NCBI GenBank assembly: GCA_022843785.1 | Contig: JALHMZ010000010.1 | Location: 93,420 to 157,419, forward strand | DNA length: 64,000 bases | From: Nitrospira sp. | GTDB lineage: Bacteria; Nitrospirota; Nitrospiria; Nitrospirales; Nitrospiraceae | Reading direction: 5' to 3' | Shown here: in pieces, positions 19,710-29,427 of the stretch | Layout: the number at the start of each line of letters is the position of its first letter | Position numbering within the stretch: the first letter of the stretch is position 1 | The notes under the pieces: generated by a model | The model's input: only the letters and a program-made list of their open reading frames with translations | Told to the model about the DNA's origin: nothing | Databases searched by the model: none | Translations under genes and position numbers: made by a program

Positions 19710-19743
19710 GCGTCTCGGCGCGTCGTGAGGTGGGTGGGTGAGA
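19710..19743. repeat. Dispersed repeat unit, inverted relative to 62331..62362
   Basis: rc tctcacccacccacctcacgacgcgccgagacgc vs tctcacccgcccaccccggtgcgccgagacgc. Confidence 0.75.
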
Positions 19744-19795
19744 TGTCGCGCGCAGTCGAGCCGCATCCCTCCCTTCTTCCCTTTGGAGGGGATGG

Positions 19796-19893
19796 GAACA
19801 GGGTGAGAAGCACGCCTCGTTGCTCGCTGAATGCGCGCCCTCAGAAGGGCCTCATTCAATGCGCGCAGGAGGGGCATGCGTCTCACCCTGTTC
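19796..19893. repeat. 98-bp palindromic element with 13-bp perfect terminal inverted repeats
   Basis: gaacagggtgaga ... tctcaccctgttc ends with further internal palindrome (ctgaatgcgcgccctcagaagggcctcattcaatgcgcgc). Confidence 0.8.
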
Positions 19894-19925
19894 AGAAGGA
19901 ATGGGAGAAAGGTATCGGAATTGGT

Positions 19926-20750
19926 GTGATTCGATCCATTGTCGGTATGTCTATTGCGGCAGTACTACTGACTGGCATGGGCTGCGCATTGTTTCGATCT
20001 GCGCCGGAGGGGACGTTCAAGCGGGCGACGGCAGAAGAGTTAACGGTCTTGCTGCGGCAGCGGGAAGCTGCGATCCATTCGATGAAAGGGTTGTTTAGCG
20101 CCAAGGTGCGCGGCGGGTTCATTCCTATCGCATCCCGAGTCGAGGGCGCGGTGTATTATCGCCGTCCCAATGCACTGCGGCTTCGCGGATTTACCAGCAT
20201 CGGAAGCGAATTGTTTGAGTTCGTTCAAGCGGATGATGTGTATAAGCTCAGACTGCCGACCATAGGACGGGTGTTGATGGGCCACCAATCTGAAATGGCC
20301 GAGATGGGGAAGCTCGCGCGTCCATTTCAGTTGAGTGTCTGGGCTGTGGGCGGTGTGCTGGGTACGGGTACGATTGCGAAGGGAGAATCCGTGAAGCTGG
20401 CGGATGAGGGGGATCGCTATCGGCTGGACGTGTATGCGCCTGTCAACGGTTCAGGGGCGCAGCCGGTGCTGGCTCGCCGGTTATGGTTCGACCGGCGAAC
20501 ATTATTAGTCGTGCAGGAAGACCGTCTGACGGAGACCGGTGAAGTGGATGCCACGATTCAGTATGAGGATTTTCGACCGATCGAGGAGCCGGGGGACCGG
20601 CCGTTGCCGGCGAAGGCGTCGGCTCAGCTGCTCCGGCCGTTCAAAATTTCACTCGAAGATGGTCGTGGACAGGGGAGTGTGCAGGTCACGTTTCATGAAA
20701 TGCTGACCAACCAGGCGATCAAGACGGAAGACCTGGGGCAGATTTCTTAA
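19926..20750 (+). CDS. LolB/DUF4292-like outer-membrane lipoprotein
   Basis: Lipobox LTGMGC; MKGLFSAKVRGGFIPIASRVEGAVYYRRPNALRLRGFTSIGSELFEFVQADDVYKL; GTG start assumed within ORF 19554..20750. Confidence 0.75.
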   Translation: MIRSIVGMSIAAVLLTGMGCALFRSAPEGTFKRATAEELTVLLRQREAAIHSMKGLFSAKVRGGFIPIASRVEGAVYYRRPNALRLRGFTSIGSELFEFVQADDVYKLRLPTIGRVLMGHQSEMAEMGKLARPFQLSVWAVGGVLGTGTIAKGESVKLADEGDRYRLDVYAPVNGSGAQPVLARRLWFDRRTLLVVQEDRLTETGEVDATIQYEDFRPIEEPGDRPLPAKASAQLLRPFKISLEDGRGQGSVQVTFHEMLTNQAIKTEDLGQIS

Positions 20751-20756
20751 TCACCC

Positions 20757-21569
20757 ATGAAGATTCTGGCGATTGAAACAGCGACGGCGTGGCAGAGTAT
20801 CGCTATTCTGGAGGACGACGTTGTCTTAGCGAGGCGGGATCAGGATGCCGGCAGTGCTCATGGCATGTTGCTCCTACCCTCCATCGATCGTCTGCTTGCG
20901 GAGGCAGGGCTACAGCTCAGCAGCCTCGATGGTCTGGCCTGTTCGATCGGTCCCGGTTCGTTTACAGGCATTCGAGTGGGAGTGGCAACGTGCTTGGGAC
21001 TACGGGCTGCGACTGGTCTTCCGCTTGCCTTGGTGCCGACGCTGGAGGCGATGGCCTGGGGCGTGAGATCGACGATGATTCCCATCTGCCCTATCTTGAC
21101 GAGCCGGAAAGGGGAGCTGTATTGGGCGATCTTTCGCCGGCAGGTTGAAGGAGGACTGGATTGCATCTTGTCAGAACATGTCGGTCCACCAGGCATGTTG
21201 GCCAAGAGTCTCACTGAGCACTCATTGGTATTCGGCGATGGATGGGTGTCGATGGAATCGGAGATTCGCGCGGCACTGTCTTCGACTGCAATGGTCTTGC
21301 CGGGACCTCAGGATGTTACGAAACCATCCGCAGTCAATGTCGCTATTCTGGGCATACATCGGCTTCGCCGCGGAGACATCGCGGGTGATTGTGTGGCACC
21401 GCGCTACGTTCAGCGGACGGAGGCAGAACTCAAATACGAACAGTCGGGCGGGCTGTCAGCAACAGCCCGCCGGCAGGAGCGAGTTGCGGTAGCGGCTTCC
21501 AAACAGTCGGCCAGGGGGCATCAACGGAAAGCGCAGGCGCCTCGCCCGGGTAGGCCGCATGGCTCGTGA
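20757..21569 (+). CDS. tsaB: tRNA threonylcarbamoyladenosine biosynthesis protein TsaB
   Basis: MKILAIETATAWQSIAIL, GLACSIGPGSFTGIRVGVATCLGLRAATGLPL. Confidence 0.95.
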   Translation: MKILAIETATAWQSIAILEDDVVLARRDQDAGSAHGMLLLPSIDRLLAEAGLQLSSLDGLACSIGPGSFTGIRVGVATCLGLRAATGLPLALVPTLEAMAWGVRSTMIPICPILTSRKGELYWAIFRRQVEGGLDCILSEHVGPPGMLAKSLTEHSLVFGDGWVSMESEIRAALSSTAMVLPGPQDVTKPSAVNVAILGIHRLRRGDIAGDCVAPRYVQRTEAELKYEQSGGLSATARRQERVAVAASKQSARGHQRKAQAPRPGRPHGS

Positions 21570-22107
21570 GCTGCCAGATGAATGCCGGATTGTGCCGGCG
21601 ACCGTTGAGATGCTGCCGGAACTTCTTGAGTTAGAAGAAGCTTGCTTCTCCGCCCCATGGACGCGCAAAATGCTGGAAGCTGAATTGACCGGTAACCAAT
21701 TCGCCCGATTTCTTGTTGCGACGGTGCACCAGGACGTGGTGCCGTCAGATGGGACGATCGTTGGGTACCACTGCTTTTGGATCGTGTTTGAAGAGCTGCG
21801 ACTGATGAACCTGGCCGTGCATGCATCGATGCGGAGGCGGGGAGTCGGACGGGCCCTTGCAGTCGAGGCCCTCAAGATGGGGTTGGCCCATGCGGCCACT
21901 CGTGCGGTACTTGAAGTGCGTTCCTCAAATGAGCCAGCGCAGCACCTCTATCGGCAGCTGGGATTTGTTCCGGTCAGCACCCGCCGCAGTTATTATTCGA
22001 ATCCAATCGAAGATGCTGTATTGATGGCTATGGATCCGCTGGTGATGCCGGCAGGTTCGCAGTCCGCCCGTATTGCAGGAGGAGAGGGAGTCATTCCAGC
22101 ACAGTAA
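21559..22107 (+). CDS. rimI: Ribosomal-protein-alanine N-acetyltransferase RimI
   Basis: GNAT fold: LELEEACFSAPWTRKMLEAEL, RRRGVGRALAVEAL, EVRSSNEPAQHLYRQLGF; overlaps tsaB. Confidence 0.94.
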   Translation: MARELPDECRIVPATVEMLPELLELEEACFSAPWTRKMLEAELTGNQFARFLVATVHQDVVPSDGTIVGYHCFWIVFEELRLMNLAVHASMRRRGVGRALAVEALKMGLAHAATRAVLEVRSSNEPAQHLYRQLGFVPVSTRRSYYSNPIEDAVLMAMDPLVMPAGSQSARIAGGEGVIPAQ

Positions 22108-22127
22108 CTTAACCGAGGAGGTGCCGC

Positions 22128-22370
22128 ATGTTGACAGACGATGCAATTGTCGAACGGCTTCGCCAAGCAAACTCGGAGTTTCGAGAACTGGAAGTCTCGC
22201 ACCATCGGTTAGATCACGAACTTAATGAATTGCAGAGACGTCACGTGCTGACACCGGCGGAAGAACTTGAGAAAAAGCGGATCCAAAAGGAAAAGCTGGC
22301 GAAGAAAGACAAACTCGCGGAATTAATTCGGCTCTACCGCGAAGAAGGATTGCAGGCCGCCGCACATTGA
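22128..22370 (+). CDS. DUF465 (YdcH-like) small coiled protein
   Basis: SEFRELEVSHHRLDHELNELQRR...KLAKKDKLAELIR; gaggag RBS. Confidence 0.85.
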   Translation: MLTDDAIVERLRQANSEFRELEVSHHRLDHELNELQRRHVLTPAEELEKKRIQKEKLAKKDKLAELIRLYREEGLQAAAH

Positions 22371-22416
22371 GGGAGACGACCGGCCGCTGGGCCGACCGGC
22401 GGCCGGATGCGTTGCC

Positions 22417-23193
22417 ATGAATCATCACATCAATCCGCTTGCCGTCCATATTCAGACGATCAAGCGTCGATTGGTCGTCATCGGAGCGGCTATTCTGGTC
22501 TCCTTGATCGTGACGTTTTCCTTCTCGGGCCAGATGGTGGCATGGCTGAATCGGCCGTTTCAGAACCAGCTGGTCTTTTACGGACCGACCGAAGCCCTGT
22601 TCGCTTCCATTAAAGTCTCGCTCTTGGCGGCGGTGATTCTGAGCCTGCCCATCATTTTTTATCAATGCTGGAAATTCGTCGAGCCGGCATTATTGCCGAA
22701 GGAGCAACGCTGGGCCATTCCGCTGTTCGTTTTGGCAGCAGGCCTGTTTGCGCTCGGCTTGGTCTTCTGCAATCTGGTGATCCTTCCGCTGGTCATCGAC
22801 TTCTTTGTCAGTTTTGGGCTCGATCGGGACGTCACTCCGCAGCTGAGTGTGGGCACGTACATCGATTTTAACGTGAAGTTTCTGCTGATCTTCGGCTGTG
22901 CGTTTGAGCTCCCGCTGGTGATGACGTTGCTGGCGGTGACCGGGGCGGTCTCTGCGCAGATGTTCGCGCGGTACCGCAAACATGCTATTCTGTCGAACCT
23001 TATTTTGGCAGCCGTTATTACGCCTGATGCGACGCTCTTTACGATGCTGCTGATGGCGGTTCCGTTGATGGCATTGTATGAGATTGGAATTCTAGGCGCA
23101 CGGTTCTTTGGCCGGAGTTCAGCAGGCGGCGGTATCGATCTGCCTGTCGATCCTGATTTGCCGATCGGGACTGCGGGAACACGAACACGATGA
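22417..23193 (+). CDS. tatC: Twin-arginine translocase subunit TatC
   Basis: Six TM segments; FQNQLVFYGPTEALFASIKVSLLAAVILSLPIIFYQCWKFVEPALLPKE. Confidence 0.96.
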   Translation: MNHHINPLAVHIQTIKRRLVVIGAAILVSLIVTFSFSGQMVAWLNRPFQNQLVFYGPTEALFASIKVSLLAAVILSLPIIFYQCWKFVEPALLPKEQRWAIPLFVLAAGLFALGLVFCNLVILPLVIDFFVSFGLDRDVTPQLSVGTYIDFNVKFLLIFGCAFELPLVMTLLAVTGAVSAQMFARYRKHAILSNLILAAVITPDATLFTMLLMAVPLMALYEIGILGARFFGRSSAGGGIDLPVDPDLPIGTAGTRTR

Positions 23194-24257
23194 TGAAACG
23201 GTATGCCTTCAGATGCGGCGTGCGAATCCTGTCCGCAGGGGGACTGCTCCTATGCCTTGCCGCTGAGATGTCGGTGGCCGAAACGCCGGCGCCGATTACA
23301 ATTTCCGGAGAGGCGGCGCGGGGGCCGTTTGATCAGTCGGCTGCCAGTGTTCAAGCTTTAGTGGTGACGGGGAACGGCGCGGTCTATGCCGGCTCCTTCG
23401 GTCACGGAATTTTCCGCACGGCAGACAGAGGCTCGACATGGGTTTCAGTAGGGGGCGGTGTGACAGATCCTTTCATCTTGAGCTTGGCGGTTGCGAGAGA
23501 TGGGGCGGTCTATGCCGGGACATTCAGGGGTGGTGTCTTCCGTTCACACGACGATGGAAAGAGCTGGCAGTCGGTGAATGCCGGTTTAAAGCGACTTGAA
23601 GTCAAGGCGTTGATGGCAGCGGACGATGGACTCTATGCAGGGACGAGCGACGGTGTGTATCGGCTGAATGAACCTGAGGATCGATGGTCTGTTGTTACCA
23701 CCGGGTTGGACGATGTACTCGTCCATGCGTTGGCCCGATCCACGGACGGCACTCTCTATGCGGGAACATCAGGCAAAGGCGTGTTGCGGTTTAAACGTCA
23801 TTCGTCCGGATGGTCGCGCATGCAGCATGGCCTGAAGAATCATGAAGGCATGATCGAAAATTTCATTCGTGTGCTTGTCATCGATCAGGACCAGAGCATC
23901 CTGGCCGGCACATTTGATGGCGGGGTGTTTCGGAGCGCCGACGGCGGGCTGACATGGCGTTCGATCAGCCGGGCGTTGCCTAACGATTCCATTCGTGGGA
24001 TTGTGCTGCTGGATCAGGGTGTGATTGTAGGCACAGGGAACGGTGTCTTTAAGACATCCGACAAGGGGAAACAATGGATTCCCGTGAATAAGGGGTTGAC
24101 GAGTTTGTCGGTCCAGTCGCTGATTGGCTTCGGAGGCGGCGGTCTTTTTGCAGGGACAAGCGAGGGAGTGTTTCGCAGCGACGATGGACTGACGTGGACG
24201 GCGGTCAATCAAGGGCTCGATGTGGGGATGGCGCCTCCGCCGTTCCTGTTTCGATAA
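23190..24257 (+). CDS. Secreted YCF48/BNR-like beta-propeller protein
   Basis: Repeated units AVYAGSFGHGIFRTADRGSTWVSVGGG / GAVYAGTFRGGVFRSHDDGKSWQSVNAGL; signal peptide. Confidence 0.85.
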   Translation: MMKRYAFRCGVRILSAGGLLLCLAAEMSVAETPAPITISGEAARGPFDQSAASVQALVVTGNGAVYAGSFGHGIFRTADRGSTWVSVGGGVTDPFILSLAVARDGAVYAGTFRGGVFRSHDDGKSWQSVNAGLKRLEVKALMAADDGLYAGTSDGVYRLNEPEDRWSVVTTGLDDVLVHALARSTDGTLYAGTSGKGVLRFKRHSSGWSRMQHGLKNHEGMIENFIRVLVIDQDQSILAGTFDGGVFRSADGGLTWRSISRALPNDSIRGIVLLDQGVIVGTGNGVFKTSDKGKQWIPVNKGLTSLSVQSLIGFGGGGLFAGTSEGVFRSDDGLTWTAVNQGLDVGMAPPPFLFR

Positions 24258-24284
24258 CGAATGAAAAGCGAAAGGATAGAGGTC

Positions 24285-24797
24285 ATGACTGATGTGACGG
24301 AGAAAACCCAGGCGAGAATCACGTTGACCAGCAAGGGCGCGCCGGTAGGGGACATCATCGTCCGATTTTTCCCCGATGTGGCTCCCGGCCATGTTGCCAA
24401 TTTCGTGAAACTGTCAAAGGAAGGTTTTTACAATGGCACGACCTTCCATCGTGTCATTCCCGGATTCATGATCCAGGGCGGTGATCCCAACAGCAAGAAC
24501 CCCGATCGATCAATGCATGGGATGGGCGGGCCGGGCCACAAGGTCAAGGCCGAGTTCAACAGCAAACCGCATAAGCGCGGTATTGTATCGATGGCCAGGA
24601 GTAATGATCCTGACAGTGCCGGCTCACAATTTTTTATCTGCGTGGCTGATGCCAATTTTTTGGATTGGCAGTACACAGTCTTTGGTGAGGTAATCAGCGG
24701 CATGGAGGTGGCGGATACGGTCGTCGGGATGAAGCGGGACGGACGGGACAATCCGTTGGAGCGTGTGGAAATGACAGTCACGATCAGTGAGGGGTGA
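24285..24797 (+). CDS. Cyclophilin-type peptidyl-prolyl isomerase
   Basis: FVKLSKEGFYNGTTFHRVIPGFMIQGGDP, SMARSNDPDSAGSQFFI; ORF extends to 24261. Confidence 0.96.
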   Translation: MTDVTEKTQARITLTSKGAPVGDIIVRFFPDVAPGHVANFVKLSKEGFYNGTTFHRVIPGFMIQGGDPNSKNPDRSMHGMGGPGHKVKAEFNSKPHKRGIVSMARSNDPDSAGSQFFICVADANFLDWQYTVFGEVISGMEVADTVVGMKRDGRDNPLERVEMTVTISEG

Positions 24798-24859
24798 ATG
24801 GCAGTAAGGGGTGAGTAGTAAATGGTGAGGGGTAAAGGGCCGGGAAGAGAATTTCTTAA

Positions 24860-25603
24860 ATGATGAACTTGATGAAGAAGAAACGAAATAGATCTTCCGT
24901 CGTGGCATTTCTACTTCTTGTCGCCTTACCCCTCACCCCTTACGCCGGACTGACCGGTTGTGCAATTCCCCATGTCCCGTCACGAATCGTGTATGAAGAC
25001 CCGGTGAACTATGTGCGGTTAGAGGAGGACAGGAAGGTCTTGCCGGAATGGCCGCAGAGCCATTTTTCACACCCTGCGACGGTGAGCAAGGGAGTGCTCC
25101 GGGCAATTTTGTCGGGCCTGAAGGTTCAGGAGCATCGGGTTGCCCTGCTGCGATGGATCCAAGGAGAGGCGCCGCTGGAGCTCGTGTTCAATGATAACGA
25201 GGTGACGTTGTTGTCGTCGGAGATGGCTGACGCGCTGGCGCTGGCGCAGTACAATGAACGCGTCACGTTCTATTTGAGTGAGCCGCTCACATTCGCAAGG
25301 CGGACCATCACATCGGGTGGGATTTACATACAAGGAACGGAGCTGCACCTTCTGTTGGGGAATTGGCGGATTATCTACGGGATTCCCACCTATGGCATGA
25401 TCTACGATCGGCGTTATCCGATGAGGCCGACTGTGGCGAAGGGATTCGATCTCTTTTTTGAGCCGGCCGACGCAGTCATTCCACAACAGAGCAGTGTCCT
25501 GGACAACCTATTAGCTAATTCGAAAGATGAACTGGTGATCGATCTCAGTAAGGTCACTACGCAGGAGCGGACGCCGGTGTCATTGCCCTCGAGTGTATTT
25601 TAG
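24860..25603 (+). CDS. Hypothetical lipoprotein
   Basis: Signal/lipobox TGCAIPHVPS; uninterrupted 247-aa ORF; no family recognised. Confidence 0.65.
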   Translation: MMNLMKKKRNRSSVVAFLLLVALPLTPYAGLTGCAIPHVPSRIVYEDPVNYVRLEEDRKVLPEWPQSHFSHPATVSKGVLRAILSGLKVQEHRVALLRWIQGEAPLELVFNDNEVTLLSSEMADALALAQYNERVTFYLSEPLTFARRTITSGGIYIQGTELHLLLGNWRIIYGIPTYGMIYDRRYPMRPTVAKGFDLFFEPADAVIPQQSSVLDNLLANSKDELVIDLSKVTTQERTPVSLPSSVF

Positions 25604-25642
25604 GGAAATATCGGGTCGGCCTCCGGGGACTTCAAAGAAGGC

Positions 25643-26596
25643 TTACCTCGAAGTAGGCTTACGAAAATACATACGCGGTACTTCAGTAATGGCTTCGATA
25701 ATTGTAGGCCAGCCGAGTTTGCTCTGACCCTCAAGCCGGTCGCGGAACCGGATCGGGATCTCGGAGATGGCCGCGCCAAGTTGGAGAGCCTGCCAGGCCA
25801 TCTCGACCTGAAAAACATACCCTTTCGCTTTGACGCGTGCGAGATCCATGTCAGTGAGGAGTTCATTGCGGAAGCAGCGAAATCCTCCCGTCCAGTCGTG
25901 AATGCGTGAACCGAGAAAGATACTGACATAGGCATTCCCGAGCCGTGAGACCAGGCGTCTTTGCATGTTCCAGTCTTGCGTGCCTCCGCCGGGTATGTAT
26001 CGGCTCCCGATGACTAAGTCTGCAGTGGTGCTTGCCTGGATCATTCTGGGGATATCCCACGGCGCGTGGCTGAAGTCACAGTCCATTTCAACGATAAGCC
26101 GAAAATTCCGCTCAAGTGCCCATTGGAAGCCGGCCACATAGGCTGGCCCCAGCCCTTCCTTCTTGGCCCGGTGCAGCACATGTACATGCTTCAGTTGCCC
26201 GCTCAGTTCATCGGCCAATTGTCCTGTGCCGTCAGGCGAATTGTCATCGACGACCAGGATATCCGCGATCAGATAGTGTCCAATCGCCCGGATTAAAGCT
26301 TCGACATTGTTCCGTTCATTATAGGTGGGCAGGACAATGAGCACCGAACGGTCAAAATGAAACGGGACGATGGGCACGAGTTGCTTGTTCGGTGCGGCCT
26401 CGATATAGCCAGGATAATGTTCGTCGGAGGTGTTGAGTTGGCTGATCGCGATGCGGGCGCTGTCGACTCCTCGAGAGATCAAGGCCTCAGCTATTTCAAA
26501 GTTCAGCGTCGCATAGGCTTCATCTGGTCCCAATTCTCGGATGGCCGACAACTCGGACGTATGGGTGATCGGGTAATAGCGAACGGTAGGGCGCAT
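25643..26596 (-). CDS. Polyprenol monophosphomannose synthase-like glycosyltransferase
   Basis: VLIVLPTYNERNNVEALI, ILVVDDNSPDGTGQLADEL, VEMDCDFSHAPWDIP, IPIRFRDRLEGQSKL. Confidence 0.93.
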   Translation of the reverse strand: MRPTVRYYPITHTSELSAIRELGPDEAYATLNFEIAEALISRGVDSARIAISQLNTSDEHYPGYIEAAPNKQLVPIVPFHFDRSVLIVLPTYNERNNVEALIRAIGHYLIADILVVDDNSPDGTGQLADELSGQLKHVHVLHRAKKEGLGPAYVAGFQWALERNFRLIVEMDCDFSHAPWDIPRMIQASTTADLVIGSRYIPGGGTQDWNMQRRLVSRLGNAYVSIFLGSRIHDWTGGFRCFRNELLTDMDLARVKAKGYVFQVEMAWQALQLGAAISEIPIRFRDRLEGQSKLGWPTIIEAITEVPRMYFRKPTSR

Positions 26597-26818
26597 AGGC
26601 TCGGCTATAAGGAGTTGAAGGGCATGAGGAAGGAGCCAATATCACACAAGTGAATGACAATGCGCACCATTGTAGATGACCATTGGCAGCGTGGCAAGCA
26701 GCGGATGGGCCGTGAGATTCCCTCGCAGTCGTCCGGTACGTTTTGACAGCTGATAAATGGCTGTGCTAACTTTCGCGAAACTTAGGGGTTTCCTACCACT
26801 TCTTGTAAGGGATAACGC

Positions 26819-28171
26819 ATGAGCATCGCACAATCGCAGGTTGTCATTGTTGTCGGCGCAGGGCCAGCCGGGATGGCGGTTGCGGGGAGCATGGCGAAGG
26901 CCGGCCATCAGGTGATCATTCTGAATCGGGACATCAAATTCGGCGGATTGGCCGAGTATGGAATTTTCCCCGCGAAACTCAAGCTCCGAGGCGGGCTAAA
27001 GAAACAATATTGGGACTTGCTGGAACAGCCGAATGTTCATTATTTCGGCAATGTATCGGTCGGGAACGGCAAGGATCTGACGGTGGAAGACGTGCGTGAA
27101 ATGGGCGCGGGCGCTGTTGTGTTTACGATCGGCGCGCAAGGCACCAAAGCCATCGGCGTTGAAGGAGATTCCGCTCTTGGTGTCTACCATGCCAAAGACG
27201 TCGTCTATCACTTCAATCGCTTGCCGGGATTTGGAGATCGGCCGTTCGAGATGGGCAACCATGTCGCGGTGATCGGGGCCGGTGACGTCATGGTCGATAT
27301 CGCGCATTGGCTGACCCGCTATAAGAAGGTGGAACGGGTCACTGCGATCGTTCGGCGAGGGCCGGTTGAACGCAAGTACAACCCCAAAGAGATTCGCTCC
27401 GTCTGTGCCAATATGGACATTGACGGCATTAAGAAAGAATTCGATCGGATCAAGGATCGGATGGCCGCCGTGGGACAGAAGGCGGAAGGGGTCTTGCAGG
27501 GTTTGACGGACGAATTTACCAAGTGCGAACCAAAGGTCAGCGACACCAAGATGGGATTCAAGTTTTTGGCCTCGCCGAAGCGCATTCTCGTCGACGCCAA
27601 CAATCGAGTGCGTGGGCTTGAGATGGAAGATAATCGGCTGGATCCCAAGGGTGAGGATACTGTGGCGGTCGGCCTGAAACAGCATTATGAGTTTCCCTGT
27701 GATTCCGTGGTTTTTGCGGTAGGTGATAAGGTCGATGAAAGCGTTGGGCTTCCCTACAAGGGTGGAATGTTCGTTACCAACCCGAATAAGTCGGGGAACG
27801 ATCCGGATGATTCGTTGTTTCAGGCCTATGATGAGAAGGCAGGAAAAGTGATTGAAGGCGTATTTCTTGCGGGATGGGCGAGAAAAGCAAGCGAAGGCCT
27901 CGTTGGTGTGGCGAAACGAGACGGAGATTGGTGCGCGGAGGTCGTGGAGCGCTACCTTGCGTCAAAAAACTCAAGTGCTCAGGTCACAGACGTGCTGAAT
28001 CGTTTGAATACGGTGTTGAAAGGTCGTAAGAGCCATCCGATCGATGTGAAGGGGCTTCGAGCGCTGGAGGGGGCGGAAAAAGCGCACCAGGGAATTTCTG
28101 ATTGTATCGGAGAGTTCAAATATGCGAGCAATCAGGAGATGGTTTCGCTGATCGAACGGGGGAAATCCTAG
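26819..28171 (+). CDS. FAD/NAD(P)-dependent oxidoreductase (GltD/adrenodoxin-reductase-like)
   Basis: VVGAGPAGMAVAGSMAKAGHQVIILNRD; second Rossmann VIGAGDVMVDIAHWL; GWARKASEGLVGVAKRDG. Confidence 0.9.
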   Translation: MSIAQSQVVIVVGAGPAGMAVAGSMAKAGHQVIILNRDIKFGGLAEYGIFPAKLKLRGGLKKQYWDLLEQPNVHYFGNVSVGNGKDLTVEDVREMGAGAVVFTIGAQGTKAIGVEGDSALGVYHAKDVVYHFNRLPGFGDRPFEMGNHVAVIGAGDVMVDIAHWLTRYKKVERVTAIVRRGPVERKYNPKEIRSVCANMDIDGIKKEFDRIKDRMAAVGQKAEGVLQGLTDEFTKCEPKVSDTKMGFKFLASPKRILVDANNRVRGLEMEDNRLDPKGEDTVAVGLKQHYEFPCDSVVFAVGDKVDESVGLPYKGGMFVTNPNKSGNDPDDSLFQAYDEKAGKVIEGVFLAGWARKASEGLVGVAKRDGDWCAEVVERYLASKNSSAQVTDVLNRLNTVLKGRKSHPIDVKGLRALEGAEKAHQGISDCIGEFKYASNQEMVSLIERGKS

Positions 28172-28307
28172 CAGAATGCTGAAAGGTTCGGTCGACAGCG
28201 TGTTCTGGTTGTGCCGAAGTGTAATATGCCAAACCCACGGAGGTGCGGGCACCAGGGTTTTCCGGTAGGTTGTCCCAAGACAGCAGATGCCGGATTTTCC
28301 GGCTCCA

Positions 28308-29168
28308 TTATCCGTCTCCCCACTTCAATTTTTCACGCAATACTTCGTAGTAGTGGCTTTCCGGAAACCGAATCAGCTTGGTTCGGTGTTCGGAGGCCTG
28401 AATGACTGCCGTATCTCCCTGTGTCATGGCAATGCCGACTTGTCCGTCAAGCGTGGCCATCGCTCCTTCATCTTTGCTGGTCAAGGTGACTTCGATTTCA
28501 GCATTGCTGGGGACGATCAGCGGACGATGAGTCAGCGTGTGGGGACTGATCGGCGTCAGAATCAATGATTGTACGGCGGGATTAATGATGGGACCTCCGG
28601 CCGACATTGAGTAGGCGGTGGAGCCGGTCGGCGTTCCCACAATCAGGCCGTCCGCTCGCAGGTTTGTCACGAACTGGCCCTGAATAGCGATCTTCAATTC
28701 AATCATGCGGGCCAGAGTGCCCTTACTGATCACGACATCATTGAGCACGATGCCACGGGCCACTGTCTCTCCGTGCCGATGGACATGTGTCTGCAACATC
28801 AGCCGCTCATCAAGGGTAAAATCATTGGCGAAGACCCGATCGAGCGAGGCGTAGAGATCATCAAGGCGTACTTCGGTCAAGAATCCGAGGCCGCCCATAT
28901 TCACGCCTAATATGGGGATGCTTCGTTCCGCCGCCAGCCGTGCCGCATTGAGAATAGTTCCATCACCCCCCAGGATCAGCAGGACATCAGACTGGATGGC
29001 CAACTGGGTCTTTTGAATCCCTCCATGCTCGCTCAGCAGCGAGGCAGATGTCGTATCGAGGAGGACCGTAATGTGCCGATCTCTGAGCCAGGTCACTACT
29101 CCTTGCAGAGTAGTTTTTACCTCGGGAAACTTTGGCTTTGTCAGAATTCCGATGCTTTTGCTTTTCAT
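28308..29168 (-). CDS. nadK: NAD kinase
   Basis: ILGGDGTILNAARLAA, NMGGLGFLTEV, GLIVGTPTGSTAYSMSAGGPI. Confidence 0.97.
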   Translation of the reverse strand: MKSKSIGILTKPKFPEVKTTLQGVVTWLRDRHITVLLDTTSASLLSEHGGIQKTQLAIQSDVLLILGGDGTILNAARLAAERSIPILGVNMGGLGFLTEVRLDDLYASLDRVFANDFTLDERLMLQTHVHRHGETVARGIVLNDVVISKGTLARMIELKIAIQGQFVTNLRADGLIVGTPTGSTAYSMSAGGPIINPAVQSLILTPISPHTLTHRPLIVPSNAEIEVTLTSKDEGAMATLDGQVGIAMTQGDTAVIQASEHRTKLIRFPESHYYEVLREKLKWGDG

Positions 29169-29427
29169 GGATATGACATTCAATGATGTATCGGACAGGG
29201 AGTCCCGGATTCTATCGGGACGGTTCTTTTCATGTCAACGAGCTCAAGTGCCCAATTATTGTGTCCGACAATTAGGTACGATTCGTGGGCTCGACTGAAA
29301 GACTCTGCCGGTTTCCCTCGCAATCTTGACTCTCTGAAACGCTCTGGTTAAACTTAGGCCAAGTTTTTCGATAGGTTTCGCACGAACACGAAATTTTCAT
29401 AGCCGGTATCCATCAGGAGGAGGCAGG

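Noticed and set aside
19554-19925. N-terminal extension of the LolB-like ORF
   Set aside because: Overlaps the radA 3' end and runs through intergenic repeats; lipoprotein signal starts near 19926.
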